Source of the DNA: Phycisphaerae bacterium
GTDB lineage: Bacteria > Planctomycetota > Phycisphaerae > JAJVII01
NCBI GenBank assembly: GCA_028706835.1
Contig: JAQTVL010000008.1
Location: 1 to 20,984 of the forward strand
Length of the DNA: 20,984 bases
Direction of reading: 5' to 3'
Shown: positions 5,678 to 13,321 of the stretch, piece after piece
Layout: each line of letters begins with the position of its first letter
How positions within the stretch are numbered: position 1 is the first letter of the stretch
The notes under the pieces: generated by a model
The model's input: the letters and a program-made list of their open reading frames with translations, nothing else
Told to the model about the DNA's origin: nothing
Databases searched by the model: none
Translations under genes and position numbers: made by a program

Positions 5678-7441
5678 CTATTTCAGAACCGGGTCCGCCA
5701 CCGTCACGCCCGCCCGCCGGGCAGCCGCCCTCACCAGGCCGAGGAACATTGGCTGGGGGCGCAAGGGCCGGCTGGTCAGGCACGGGTGGGCCTGCGTGCC
5801 GATGAAGTACGGGTGGTCGGGCAATTCCAGAATCTGCATGATCGGCTGGTCGGGGGCCTTGCCGGAGAACACCATGCCATGCGCCTGGAGCGTGGGCACA
5901 TATTTCGGGTCCACCTCGTAGCGATGGCGGAACCGCATGTGGATCGTTTCAGGCCGGCCGAACAGCTCCCACGCCAATGTGTCCGGCGACACCTGGATGT
6001 CGCGCCCGCCCAGCCGCATGTTGCCGCCCAGGCCCTCGATTTCCTTCTGCTCGGGCAGGATGTCGATGACCGCCTGGTCCATGCTCTTGTCGATCTCGGT
6101 GGTGTGCGCGGCGGGCATGCCGCAGGCGTTGCGGGCGAACTCAACCACGGCGAGCTGGAAGCCGAAGCAGATGCCCAGATACGGCACACGCTGCTCGCGG
6201 ACGTAGTGGACGCAGGCGATCTTGCCTTCCGCGCCCCGCGAGCCGAATCCGCCCGGCACGATGATGCCGTGAACGTCGGCCAATTCCCGCGCCACGTCGG
6301 CCGACTTGGCCGGGGTGTCATCCAGGTCGCTGGTGTCGATCCAGCGGATGTTCACCTTCAGGCCGTAGTAGACGCCCGCGTGTTCGAGCGACTTGATGAT
6401 CGAGGCGTAGCTGTCGCGGACCGCGGTGTACTTCCCCGTAATCCCGATCGTGACGGTCTTGTCGCTGCGGAGCGAGCGCTGGAGGCCCTCGACGTAGTTC
6501 GTCCACTCGACCCAGCGGGCCTTGGCCAGTTCGCGGTCGCAGCGATCATCGAGCTTGAGCATGCTGACAACTTCGCTGTCGAGGTTGGCCTCGCGGAGCA
6601 TCTCCGGCACGAGGTAGATCGACTCGCAGTCGTGCATCGAGAACACCCGGCTCATCGGCACGTTGGTGTACAGGCTGATCTTCTCGCGCACCTTCTCCGT
6701 GACCGGCGAGGCGCAGCGGCAGGCGACGATCGCCGGCTGAACGCCGGTTTCCATCAGCCGCTTGATGCCGAGCTGGGCCGCCTTGGACTTCTGCTCGCCG
6801 AGTATCTGCGGCTCCATGATGTAGGTGAGCGCGACCCAGACGGTGGAGTTGGGGCCTTCCTCGAAGGCCAGCTCGCGCATCGCCTCGATGTAGTAGCTGT
6901 TCTCGTAGTCGCCGACCGTGCCGCCGATCTCGACGAACACCACATCGGCATTGCTGCGCACGGCCAGTTCCCGAATCTTCGCCTTCACTTCGCCGGTGAC
7001 GTGCGGAATCCACTGAACGTCCCGGCCGAGGTATCCCCCGCGGCGCTCGCGCTCCAGCACGCGGGTGAATATCTGGCCGCTGGTCGCGAAGTTGTCCTTG
7101 GTGAGGTCCTTGTCGAGCATCCGCTCGTAGGTGCCAAGGTCCATGTCGGTTTCCATGCCGTCGTCGAGCACGAAGACCTCGCCGTGCCGGAACGGGTTGA
7201 GCGTGCCGGAATCGATGTTCAGATAGCCTTCCAGCTTGATCGGACTGACCGTCAGGCCGCGGTCCTGGAGCAGTTTGGCCAGCGACGACGAGAAGATGCC
7301 CTTCCCCAGCCCGCTCATCACCGTGCCGACAACGACGACGTAGCGCGTCTGCCCGGGCTTGTAGCCGGCGGGCATGGGCGTGTAGAACTCCGTCTCGTCG
7401 GACTGGCGACTGATGCGATCGAGCAATTCCTTACCGTCCAT
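5678..7441 (-). CDS. pyrG: CTP synthase with atypical glutaminase triad, 587 aa
   Basis: Converts UTP, ATP and glutamine to CTP. The N-terminal synthetase domain has the P-loop region GTVMSGLGKG (39-48), the magnesium ligands D77 (NIDSGT) and E171 (EIGGTVGD), and HGEVFVLDDGMETDMDLG. The C-terminal class I glutaminase has the oxyanion loop PGGFGSRGAEGK (396-407) and nucleophile C425 in GICFGFQLA. The usual HPE of the triad reads H552-P553-C554, so the triad glutamate is replaced by cysteine. The N-terminal half is divergent (KLEGYLNIDSGT instead of KxDPYxNVDPGT), and about 30 extra N-terminal residues make it longer than the usual 535-550. ATG 7441 has GAGG upstream. It begins 17 bp after kdsB, whose product uses CTP, so they are very likely co-transcribed. 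Identity is certain; use of glutamine versus free ammonia is the open question. Confidence 0.96.
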   Translation of the reverse strand: MDGKELLDRISRQSDETEFYTPMPAGYKPGQTRYVVVVGTVMSGLGKGIFSSSLAKLLQDRGLTVSPIKLEGYLNIDSGTLNPFRHGEVFVLDDGMETDMDLGTYERMLDKDLTKDNFATSGQIFTRVLERERRGGYLGRDVQWIPHVTGEVKAKIRELAVRSNADVVFVEIGGTVGDYENSYYIEAMRELAFEEGPNSTVWVALTYIMEPQILGEQKSKAAQLGIKRLMETGVQPAIVACRCASPVTEKVREKISLYTNVPMSRVFSMHDCESIYLVPEMLREANLDSEVVSMLKLDDRCDRELAKARWVEWTNYVEGLQRSLRSDKTVTIGITGKYTAVRDSYASIIKSLEHAGVYYGLKVNIRWIDTSDLDDTPAKSADVARELADVHGIIVPGGFGSRGAEGKIACVHYVREQRVPYLGICFGFQLAVVEFARNACGMPAAHTTEIDKSMDQAVIDILPEQKEIEGLGGNMRLGGRDIQVSPDTLAWELFGRPETIHMRFRHRYEVDPKYVPTLQAHGMVFSGKAPDQPIMQILELPDHPYFIGTQAHPCLTSRPLRPQPMFLGLVRAAARRAGVTVADPVLK

Positions 7442-7458
7442 GGCACACCTCGGCTTAC

Positions 7459-8310
7459 CTATTCTCCCCGACTGCGACGCTCCACAAATTGCGCATACTG
7501 CTCGGGCGTGTCGATGCCGGCTGGGCCCGAGCCCACCACCGCCACGGCAATATCGTAGCCGTGCTCCAACGCCCGAAGCTGCTCAAGTTTCTCCAGTTGC
7601 TCCAGCCGGCCCGGCGCGAGTTTGGCGAACTTCAGCAGGAAGTCCCGCCGATAGGCATACAGGCCACGGTGCAACAAATACACTCCCCCTCCCCCTGGGG
7701 GGAGGGTCGGGGAGAGGGGATTCGCTCCCGCGTCGCGGACGAACGGAATGGCCGCCCGCGAGAAATAGATCGCCCGCCCGGCATTGTCCACGATCACCTT
7801 CACCAGGTTCGGATTGGCCGGGCTTTCGCCCGCGGGATACGGGCAGGCCAGCGTCGCCATGGGGCAGTCGCCGGGCGTTCCGGCAATCAGACTCACCAGC
7901 ACATCCAGGTCGCCGGGATCGATCTCCGGCTCGTCGCCCTGAACGTTCACGATCAGTTCGTCGGTCAGGCCGGCCGCGACCTCCGCCAGCCGGTCCGTGC
8001 CGCTGGGGTGGTCGGCCCGCGTCATGACCGCCCGGCCGCCGAAGCCCGTCACCGCGTCGAGGATTCGCCGGTCGTCCGTGGCGACAATCACGCTGCTGAT
8101 CCGCCGGGCCTTGACGACCTGCTCATACACGTGCTGAATGAGGAACTTGCCGGTATCGCGGGCCAGCGGCTTGGCTGGAAAACGGGTCGAGCCGTATCGG
8201 GCGGGAATGATGGCGACCGCGTTGGCGTGTTTCGAACTGCTGCCGGCCGCACCGCTCAAGGGCGTTCCATCCCAGAAAAGCGTGGGGTCCGCCGCAGCGG
8301 ACCTGTTCAA
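7459..8310 (-). CDS. kdsB: 3-deoxy-manno-octulosonate cytidylyltransferase (CMP-KDO synthetase)
   Basis: Activates KDO with CTP for LPS inner-core assembly. Signature motifs: AIIPARYGSTRFPAKPLA (33-50), VIVATDDRRI, HPSGTDRLAEV (101-111), VNVQGDEP (121-128), IYFSRAAIPFVRD and the C-terminal LEKLEQLRALEHGYDI. Residues 197-210 (NPLSPTLPPGGGGV) form an insertion absent from the usual family spacing between the IPFVRD and GLYAYRRDF motifs; they are encoded by a C/G-rich palindrome (7683-7719). The start is uncertain: the frame opens at TTG 8310 with no Shine-Dalgarno, while TTG 8259, preceded by GGGATGGA, would give a more typical N-terminus. It is 17 bp upstream of pyrG and 53 bp downstream of the pseudo-ParA gene. 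It indicates a KDO-containing outer membrane. Confidence 0.93.
   Translation of the reverse strand: MNRSAAADPTLFWDGTPLSGAAGSSSKHANAVAIIPARYGSTRFPAKPLARDTGKFLIQHVYEQVVKARRISSVIVATDDRRILDAVTGFGGRAVMTRADHPSGTDRLAEVAAGLTDELIVNVQGDEPEIDPGDLDVLVSLIAGTPGDCPMATLACPYPAGESPANPNLVKVIVDNAGRAIYFSRAAIPFVRDAGANPLSPTLPPGGGGVYLLHRGLYAYRRDFLLKFAKLAPGRLEQLEKLEQLRALEHGYDIAVAVVGSGPAGIDTPEQYAQFVERRSRGE
7683..7719. repeat. C/G-rich palindromic repeat inserted in frame within kdsB
   Basis: A run of C-rich then G-rich blocks (CCCTCCCCC at 7687-7695, GGGGGAGGG at 7698-7706, then GGGGAGAGGGG) forms a near-palindrome. It adds about 14 codons to kdsB without shifting the frame. A similar C-rich block occurs in the gap at about 14838-14870. 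Confidence 0.65.
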
Positions 8311-8363
8311 TTCTGGAGCGGCAGTCTAGCGGAGGGCGCCGAGGGTGTCAAAGCAAATCGCAC

Positions 8364-9923
8364 TCACGACAGCATCTGGATCACCGTGCCGCGCTGCGAC
8401 GTGGCGCCCGCCACCGCCGACAGGTCCAGCGCCAGCAGGTTCGCAAGTTTCAACTCGGCGAACCGTTTGCCGAACAGTTCGACCGTATGGTGCGGGATCG
8501 ATTGGCCGACCAGGATCGCCGCGGTCCGCGGCTCGTCGGGCAGATTGGTCGCCGGGTAGGCCAGCCGCAACAGCGGCCAATGTTGTCTCGCCCAGCACAG
8601 GGCCGACAGCAGGCCGGCCGCCCCGCCGATCAGGTCGGTCGTGGCAAAGCGGACGAGCATCAGTCGGCCGTCCGCGTGCAGCAGCAGCGTGGCGGGATCG
8701 ACCGGCGGGCGGAATGCGATCACGCCCTGGCCGCCGACGAAGCCGGGGTTCGCCGCCGCCAGTTCGCTCCAAGCCAGATCGTCAGCCGGCACGCCATCGT
8801 CCGCCATTGCGACAACCGCCGCCGGCGGCTGGCGATCGGACGGCATCGGCTTGCCGGATAGCGCCGACAGCGCGGCCGCGGCGTGAGAGGGGGGCGTCTC
8901 GACCGGCGGGGCCGGCGGGTCTACGCAGGGCCACGCCTCAACAGGCGCGGGCGACTGCGACAACTCCTCCGCCACATCATCATCCGCCGCCGCCCCATCG
9001 CTCGTCGGCGAGTGCAGGTCCGCCAACTCCTCGCCGCTGAGCACCTCAAGCCGCCCAGTCGCATCGGTTACGCTCATCAGCGGCGCCGTGTTCGCCGCCA
9101 GCCAGCGGGTCAACTCAAGCCGATTCTCCTGGCTGTCGATGCTCGGACGTTGGCCGAGCATGTCCACCGACAGGCCGTTGGACTTGGTATCCGCCATCGA
9201 CCCGAACAGCGTCACGGGCCGGTTGAGGAACTGCTCAGCCGTCGCGGCCAGGCGTGAGTACGTGGCTCCGGCTCGCTCGGCCAGCGGGGCCGCATCGCCC
9301 TCGCCCGCCTCGACCGGCACGCTGTCGACGAAGAAGAACCCGACCTCGCCCGCCCCCGCCGCCGCCAATTCCTTCAGGCGCGTGTAACCCGCGACCCGGC
9401 CGTCCGTGCCCGTCCGCGTGACGATGATGATCGTCGGCGAAGGGGCGGATCGTTCCACCAGGTTGTGCTGCTGGCCGGTCATGTCGAGCACCAGCATCAA
9501 GCGGGTCGTCTCGGGCAGCCGGGCCATCAGGGCGGGCCAATCGCTCCGGTTCGCGACGCGGTACTGCGGCGAGGTCCGAGGCCGGGGCGGCGCTGCCGGG
9601 GCGCGGGCGGCCAGCCGAAGCGTCGCTCCCAGCGGATCCAGCATCAGCATCGCCACGCCGCCCCCGACGCCCTCGCCGCCGGGGCCGACCAGTTGCTTGG
9701 CCAGCGACAGCGCCGCCATCTCGCCGTCGACGCTCTCGTCAGCCAGCACGACGAATGCAACAGGGAGCCGGCGTGCCGGGGCCGCCGTCGAGCGATCCTG
9801 ACGCTGCTGCCCCCTGATCGCGGCCAGCAGATCGCGGCCGCGCTGGCCGAGCGAAACCGGCCGGGGTGAGGCCGCAGCCGCCGCCATACCCGCCAGCCCG
9901 GGATGGATGATCGGGTGGGTCAC
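8364..9923 (-). CDS. Putative ParA/MinD-fold pseudo-ATPase with unknown C-terminal domain, 519 aa
   Basis: Not a recognised family. Residues about 53-245 follow the strand order of ParA/MinD/FlhG proteins: PVAFVVLADESVDGEMAAL in place of the KGGxGKTT strand and loop, AMLMLDPLGATLRLA like the DxDPQG strand, RLMLVLDMTG like Walker B, PTIIIVTRTGTDGRVAGYTRLKEL, and EVGFFFVDSV before a final helix. The Walker A glycines and lysine are absent, so ATP hydrolysis is not expected. Residues 250-385 are a low-complexity Ala/Pro/Asp linker. Residues 395-519 form a compact domain (GVIAFRPPVDPATLLLHADG, ELFGKRFAELKLANLLALDLSA) that I cannot assign. The start is GTG 9923, overlapping the stop of the ParA-CBM48 gene by 4 bases (GTGA), so the two proteins are translationally coupled and probably partners. 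The ParA likeness is inference from pattern, not proof. Confidence 0.75.
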   Translation of the reverse strand: MTHPIIHPGLAGMAAAAASPRPVSLGQRGRDLLAAIRGQQRQDRSTAAPARRLPVAFVVLADESVDGEMAALSLAKQLVGPGGEGVGGGVAMLMLDPLGATLRLAARAPAAPPRPRTSPQYRVANRSDWPALMARLPETTRLMLVLDMTGQQHNLVERSAPSPTIIIVTRTGTDGRVAGYTRLKELAAAGAGEVGFFFVDSVPVEAGEGDAAPLAERAGATYSRLAATAEQFLNRPVTLFGSMADTKSNGLSVDMLGQRPSIDSQENRLELTRWLAANTAPLMSVTDATGRLEVLSGEELADLHSPTSDGAAADDDVAEELSQSPAPVEAWPCVDPPAPPVETPPSHAAAALSALSGKPMPSDRQPPAAVVAMADDGVPADDLAWSELAAANPGFVGGQGVIAFRPPVDPATLLLHADGRLMLVRFATTDLIGGAAGLLSALCWARQHWPLLRLAYPATNLPDEPRTAAILVGQSIPHHTVELFGKRFAELKLANLLALDLSAVAGATSQRGTVIQMLS

Positions 9924-11149
9924 TGCACTTCAACGATAGAGTTCAGTTCGCCGTAGGGATTGGACTCGTGGTAGTTGTTGCTCGGGTCGTGCCGCCACCG
10001 CCCGTCGATCACGTAGCGGTAATGGTGCCGTCCGGGGGCGATTTTCAGCTTCGCCGACCACTGCCCGTCCTCGGTCTGCTGGGCCAGCGGCGTCGCGTGC
10101 GGCGACCAGTCGTTGAAATCGCCGGCCAGATACACCGCCTCCGCATGGGGCGCCTCGACCGAGAACTCCACGCCGTCGGCTGTCTGCCGCACGCCGTAGA
10201 ACTTTTCCAGCTTGCCGTCGACTGTCATGTTCGCCATGGTTGCCAGCGGGTCCGACGCATCGAGCCGGTCGGCGACCGAGCCGGCCACCAGCTTGGCGCT
10301 GTCAACCAGCAACTGCTCCGCCTGCCTGCTGATCGAATCGGCGTGGGCCAGCAATTCGGCGTTGTTCGCCAGCGGTTCGGTCGCGGCCTGCTGCTCGGTC
10401 AGTTCCTTGGCCAGCGCCATGAAGTCGTGATACCCGATGCTGGCACGGTCGAATTCGGTGATCGGCTGGCCGACGGCGGCGGCCGCCTTGAGCTTGGTGT
10501 TCAGGTTAATCACGGTCCGGGCGAGCACGTCGCCGAAGTGCTCGCGGATCTGGGCGACGATCTTGCGCGATGCCTTCGTGCGAATATCGTACAGGTTGCA
10601 CAGCACCCGCACGCCCAGCGTCCGCGCCGTCAGCACCTGGAGGCTCTCGACCACTTCGAGTTGCCGGCTGAGGCCGTGCAGCGCGAAGAACCCCGTCTCC
10701 ACCGGGATCAGCACTTCGTCAGCCGCACACAGGGCGTTGAACGTCAGCAGGCTCAGGCTCGGCGGGCAGTCGATGATGACGATGTCGTATTCCGGGCGGG
10801 CCCCGGCCAGCGCATCGCGGAGCCGATTCTCGCGGTTGGCGTGGGCGACCATCATCGGCTCGAACTTGGCCAGTTCAAGCGTCGCGGGGAGCAGGTCGAA
10901 GTTGTTCTCGATCCGCCAGACCATCTCCGCCAGCGGCACGATCCCTTTCTCCGACGGGGCCAGCAACTCGAACGTCGAGTGCTTGATGTCCGCCTCCGGC
11001 ACGCCCAGCCCCACCGCGCAGTGGCCCTGCGGGTCCATGTCAATCAGCAGCGTGCGTTGGCCGAGATTCGCAAGGCAGGCAGACAGGTTGATTGCGACAG
11101 TAGTCTTGCCGCATCCGCCCTTCTGGTTGGCAATGACAATGGTGCGCAT
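9920..11149 (-). CDS. ParA-family ATPase fused to a C-terminal glycogen-binding domain (CBM48/AMPK-beta type), 409 aa
   Basis: Residues 1-252 are a complete ParA/Soj ATPase: deviant Walker A KGGCGKTT (10-17), LLIDMDPQGH (34-43), Walker B YDIVIIDCPPSLSLLT (121-136), and the FFALHGL and CNLYDIRTKAS segments. Such proteins form ATP-dependent dimers that bind DNA non-specifically and position cargo. Residues 253-318 are a helical linker. Residues 319-409 are an early-set carbohydrate-binding module: VEFSVEAPHAEAVYLAGDFN, W348 in FNDWSP, GQWSAKLKIAPGRHHYRYVI, DGRWRHDPSNNYHESNPYG. This module binds alpha-glucans in AMPK-beta and branching enzymes. ATG 11149 has GGAGGAG upstream. There is no ParB gene or parS palindrome nearby, so chromosome partition is unlikely to be its main task; positioning of a glucan-bearing cargo is inference. 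It is translationally coupled to the downstream pseudo-ParA gene. Confidence 0.93.
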   Translation of the reverse strand: MRTIVIANQKGGCGKTTVAINLSACLANLGQRTLLIDMDPQGHCAVGLGVPEADIKHSTFELLAPSEKGIVPLAEMVWRIENNFDLLPATLELAKFEPMMVAHANRENRLRDALAGARPEYDIVIIDCPPSLSLLTFNALCAADEVLIPVETGFFALHGLSRQLEVVESLQVLTARTLGVRVLCNLYDIRTKASRKIVAQIREHFGDVLARTVINLNTKLKAAAAVGQPITEFDRASIGYHDFMALAKELTEQQAATEPLANNAELLAHADSISRQAEQLLVDSAKLVAGSVADRLDASDPLATMANMTVDGKLEKFYGVRQTADGVEFSVEAPHAEAVYLAGDFNDWSPHATPLAQQTEDGQWSAKLKIAPGRHHYRYVIDGRWRHDPSNNYHESNPYGELNSIVEVQ

Positions 11150-11249
11150 GGCTCCTCCATGAGCGACAGAGGAAGTGTTACTGCCGATCCGTCAGCAGAG
11201 AGTCTCCGACCGCCTTCCCAGTGCTGAGAATCGGCCTGACGCCACCGGT

Positions 11250-11278
11250 AATCTACCTATTCACCCTGACGGTTCCAA
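11250..11278 (-). promoter_or_regulatory. Possible promoter of the ParA-CBM48 operon
   Basis: On the minus strand TTGGAA and TAGATT, each matching 4 of 6 consensus positions, are 17 bases apart and about 100 bp upstream of the ATG. This is weak evidence. Confidence 0.25.
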
Positions 11279-11287
11279 GGGAAATAT

Positions 11288-11662
11288 TCATTCGGATTGC
11301 GTCAGGGGGATCGGCCTGGGCGGGGCGATGGTGGGCGGGGTGAATACGGGCGGTTTCGGGGGCGCCGGCGGCACGTCCGCGGGGTCCATCTCGTCGGGCG
11401 AGCGATCGCGAACGACCGGCTCGGCCGCCTTAACCCGCGGGACGGCGCCGTCGCCGCCGTCCATGTCTTCGTCCGGATCGCCGGACAGCACCCGATCGCC
11501 GCGGATGGCCACGAACATGCCCTCGTCCGGCTGCGCCGTCGGATAGACCATCCGCTGTTGATCCCGGGTGCGCGTGTCGAACGCCTTCCACCACCGGCCC
11601 GAGCAGCCGGTCAGCGCGACCAGCGAAACCACCACGGCAAGCCATGTCCAGCGAGCGTCCAT
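11288..11662 (-). CDS. Small predicted lipoprotein, 124 aa
   Basis: The N-terminus has one basic residue, a hydrophobic stretch (WLAVVVSLVAL) and a lipobox LTGC with the lipidated cysteine at residue 20, so the mature protein is predicted to be anchored in a membrane. The rest is short and polar: an Asp/Gly-rich central part (GDPDEDMDGGDG) and a Pro-rich C-terminus (PPAPPKPPVFTPPTIAPPRPIP) of the kind that spans periplasm or binds cell wall. The family is not recognised. It lies 138 bp upstream of the ParA-CBM48 gene on the same strand and is divergent from miaB across an 82-bp gap. A weak TTGCCG-N17-TAATCT pair lies just before the start. Functional linkage to the ParA genes is possible but unproven. 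Confidence 0.8.
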   Translation of the reverse strand: MDARWTWLAVVVSLVALTGCSGRWWKAFDTRTRDQQRMVYPTAQPDEGMFVAIRGDRVLSGDPDEDMDGGDGAVPRVKAAEPVVRDRSPDEMDPADVPPAPPKPPVFTPPTIAPPRPIPLTQSE

Positions 11663-11744
11663 TCCGTGAGATTACCCTGATCCCCCGGCAGCGGCAAGCG
11701 CGTTTGCTGGACAGATTTGCCCTTTGCCCTTAGACTGCCCTGAG

Positions 11745-13226
11745 ATGTCCGACGCACCGCAAAAGACCGTCTTTCTCGAAACCTTCGGCTGCCAGATGAA
11801 CTTCCTGGACAGCGAACTGGTCATCGGGCAGTTCCGCCGCATGGGGTTGCGCATCGCCTCCGACCGCGACTCAGCCGACATCATCCTGTTCAACACCTGC
11901 GCCGTCCGCGACCACGCCGAGCAGAAAGTCACCAGCCGGCTGGGCGAACTGCGGCAGGTGAAGGCCGATCGGCCCGGTGTCATCATCGGCGTGATCGGCT
12001 GCCAGGCGGAGCGCGAGGGCAAACTGCTCATCTCCCGGTTCCCGCACATCGACGTGCTCTGCGGGCCTAGCCAACTGGACCGGTTGCCCGATCTGATCGC
12101 CGAGGCCCAAGCCACCCGCAAGCGAGCGGTCGCGTTGTCCGGTGGGGTGAAGGGGCGGCAGCGCGACGCCGACCCGGAGGGCAACGCGATCGAGCGGCTG
12201 GACCAGTCGCGGGCGTTCGCCCCGGGCGAGAACCCGCTCCAGGCCTACGTCCGCGTGCAGCGCGGCTGCGACAAGTTCTGCGCCTATTGCGTCGTGCCCG
12301 GCGTCCGCGGCAAGGAAAAGTCCCGCAAGCCCGAGAATATCGTCGCCGATTGCCGCCGGCTGGTCGAGGCCGGCTGCCGCGAGATCACACTGCTCGGCCA
12401 GACCGTGAACAGCTATGTGCAAAACGACGCAGCCGGCCAACCCGTTACGCTGGCCAGGCTGCTCGAACAGTTGTGCGGGCTGCCCAACCTGCTGCGGCTG
12501 CGGTTCGTGACCAGCTACCCCGGCGGGTTCGACGAAAACATCCTGCGAGTGATGGCCGCCCACCCGGCCATCTGCCCGTACCTGCACATCCCGGCGCAAT
12601 CGGGCAGCGACCGGATGCTCAACGCAATGCGCCGCCAATACACGGCGGCCGACTACCTCCGCCTGATGGACCGCGCCCGCGAGATCGTGCCCGGCATTTC
12701 GCTGGCCGGGGATTTCATCGTCGGCTTCCCCGGCGAGACGGAGTCCGACTTCGCCGCGACCGTGGAAATGGTCCGCCGCGTGCGATACAAGAACTGCTTC
12801 GTGTTCAAATACTCGCCCCGCCCCGGCACCGCCGCCGCCCAGTTGCCCGACGACGTGCCCGACGACGTCAAGCGCGAGCGAAACAACATCCTGCTCGCTG
12901 AGCAGGCCGCGATCTCCAGCCAGACCCACGCCGAACTGGTCGGCCAGCGGCTGAGCGTGCTGGTCGAGGGCCCGAGCAAGTCGGCGATCGAGTCGCCAGC
13001 CGGGAATCCGCGGCAACTCACCGGGCGAACGGTGTTCGACCAGATCGTAGTATTCGACTGCCCGGCCGGCGCGGAGCCGTCGCAACTGGCCGGCCGGCTC
13101 GCGGAGGTCCGCATCCTACATGCAACGCCCTACACGCTGATCGGGGAATTGGCGACGATCGAGTCCGCGGGGGCGCCGAACGATTCGGCGCCGCTGCGAT
13201 ACAAGAGCCTGACGGTGATCCAGTGA
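11745..13226 (+). CDS. miaB: tRNA-2-methylthio-N6-dimethylallyladenosine synthase
   Basis: Radical-SAM methylthiotransferase that modifies i6A37 in tRNAs reading UNN codons. The N-terminal MTTase domain has the three cluster cysteines C16 (FGCQMN, diagnostic for MiaB rather than RimO or MtaB), C52 (NTCAVRDHAE) and C86 (IGCQAE). The radical-SAM motif is C175-DKF-C179-AY-C182. A C-terminal TRAM domain for RNA binding follows (LVGQRLSVLVEG, TGRTVFDQIVVF). The length of 493 is slightly above the usual 440-475. ATG 11745 was chosen; an in-frame TTG at 11724 is less likely, and no strong Shine-Dalgarno is visible at either. The last about 15 residues are encoded across a perfect hairpin (13172-13192) and seem to be an added tail. 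Confidence 0.96.
   Translation: MSDAPQKTVFLETFGCQMNFLDSELVIGQFRRMGLRIASDRDSADIILFNTCAVRDHAEQKVTSRLGELRQVKADRPGVIIGVIGCQAEREGKLLISRFPHIDVLCGPSQLDRLPDLIAEAQATRKRAVALSGGVKGRQRDADPEGNAIERLDQSRAFAPGENPLQAYVRVQRGCDKFCAYCVVPGVRGKEKSRKPENIVADCRRLVEAGCREITLLGQTVNSYVQNDAAGQPVTLARLLEQLCGLPNLLRLRFVTSYPGGFDENILRVMAAHPAICPYLHIPAQSGSDRMLNAMRRQYTAADYLRLMDRAREIVPGISLAGDFIVGFPGETESDFAATVEMVRRVRYKNCFVFKYSPRPGTAAAQLPDDVPDDVKRERNNILLAEQAAISSQTHAELVGQRLSVLVEGPSKSAIESPAGNPRQLTGRTVFDQIVVFDCPAGAEPSQLAGRLAEVRILHATPYTLIGELATIESAGAPNDSAPLRYKSLTVIQ
13172..13192. repeat. Perfect hairpin within the 3' end of miaB
   Basis: GGCGCCGAA (13172-13180) and TTCGGCGCC (13184-13192) form a 9-bp stem with a CGA loop inside coding sequence, 35 bp before the stop. 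Confidence 0.6.
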
Positions 13227-13242
13227 GGGGATCGCGTACCAC

Positions 13243-13292
13243 CCGGAATCTATGATTCCGGGCTTGGCCAAGCGCGGAACCACGGGTTCCGG
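13243..13292. terminator. Two hairpins between convergent genes, likely bidirectional terminator or repeat
   Basis: CCCGGAATC-TAT-GATTCCGGG (13243-13263) is a perfect 9-bp stem; CGGAACC-ACG-GGTTCCG (13276-13292) is a perfect 7-bp stem. They lie between the convergent miaB and GH28-like genes, where transcription must stop from both sides, but neither has a clear T-run. They may be interspersed repeats reused as terminators. Confidence 0.45.
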
Positions 13293-13321
13293 GAGATCAG
13301 GAACCGTCGCCGATTCCTACG

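Noticed and set aside
5786..7558. 590-codon open frame on the plus strand
   Set aside because: Antisense shadow of pyrG; the composition is biased and no motif is present.
9920..11149. Chromosome-partition parAB locus
   Set aside because: No ParB gene or parS-like palindrome lies nearby, and the ParA carries a carbohydrate-binding tail; a different cargo is more likely.
9968..11227. 419-codon open frame on the plus strand
   Set aside because: Antisense to the ParA-CBM48 gene, with no recognisable domain.
11871..13085. 404-codon open frame on the minus strand
   Set aside because: Antisense to miaB, which carries all cluster cysteines.
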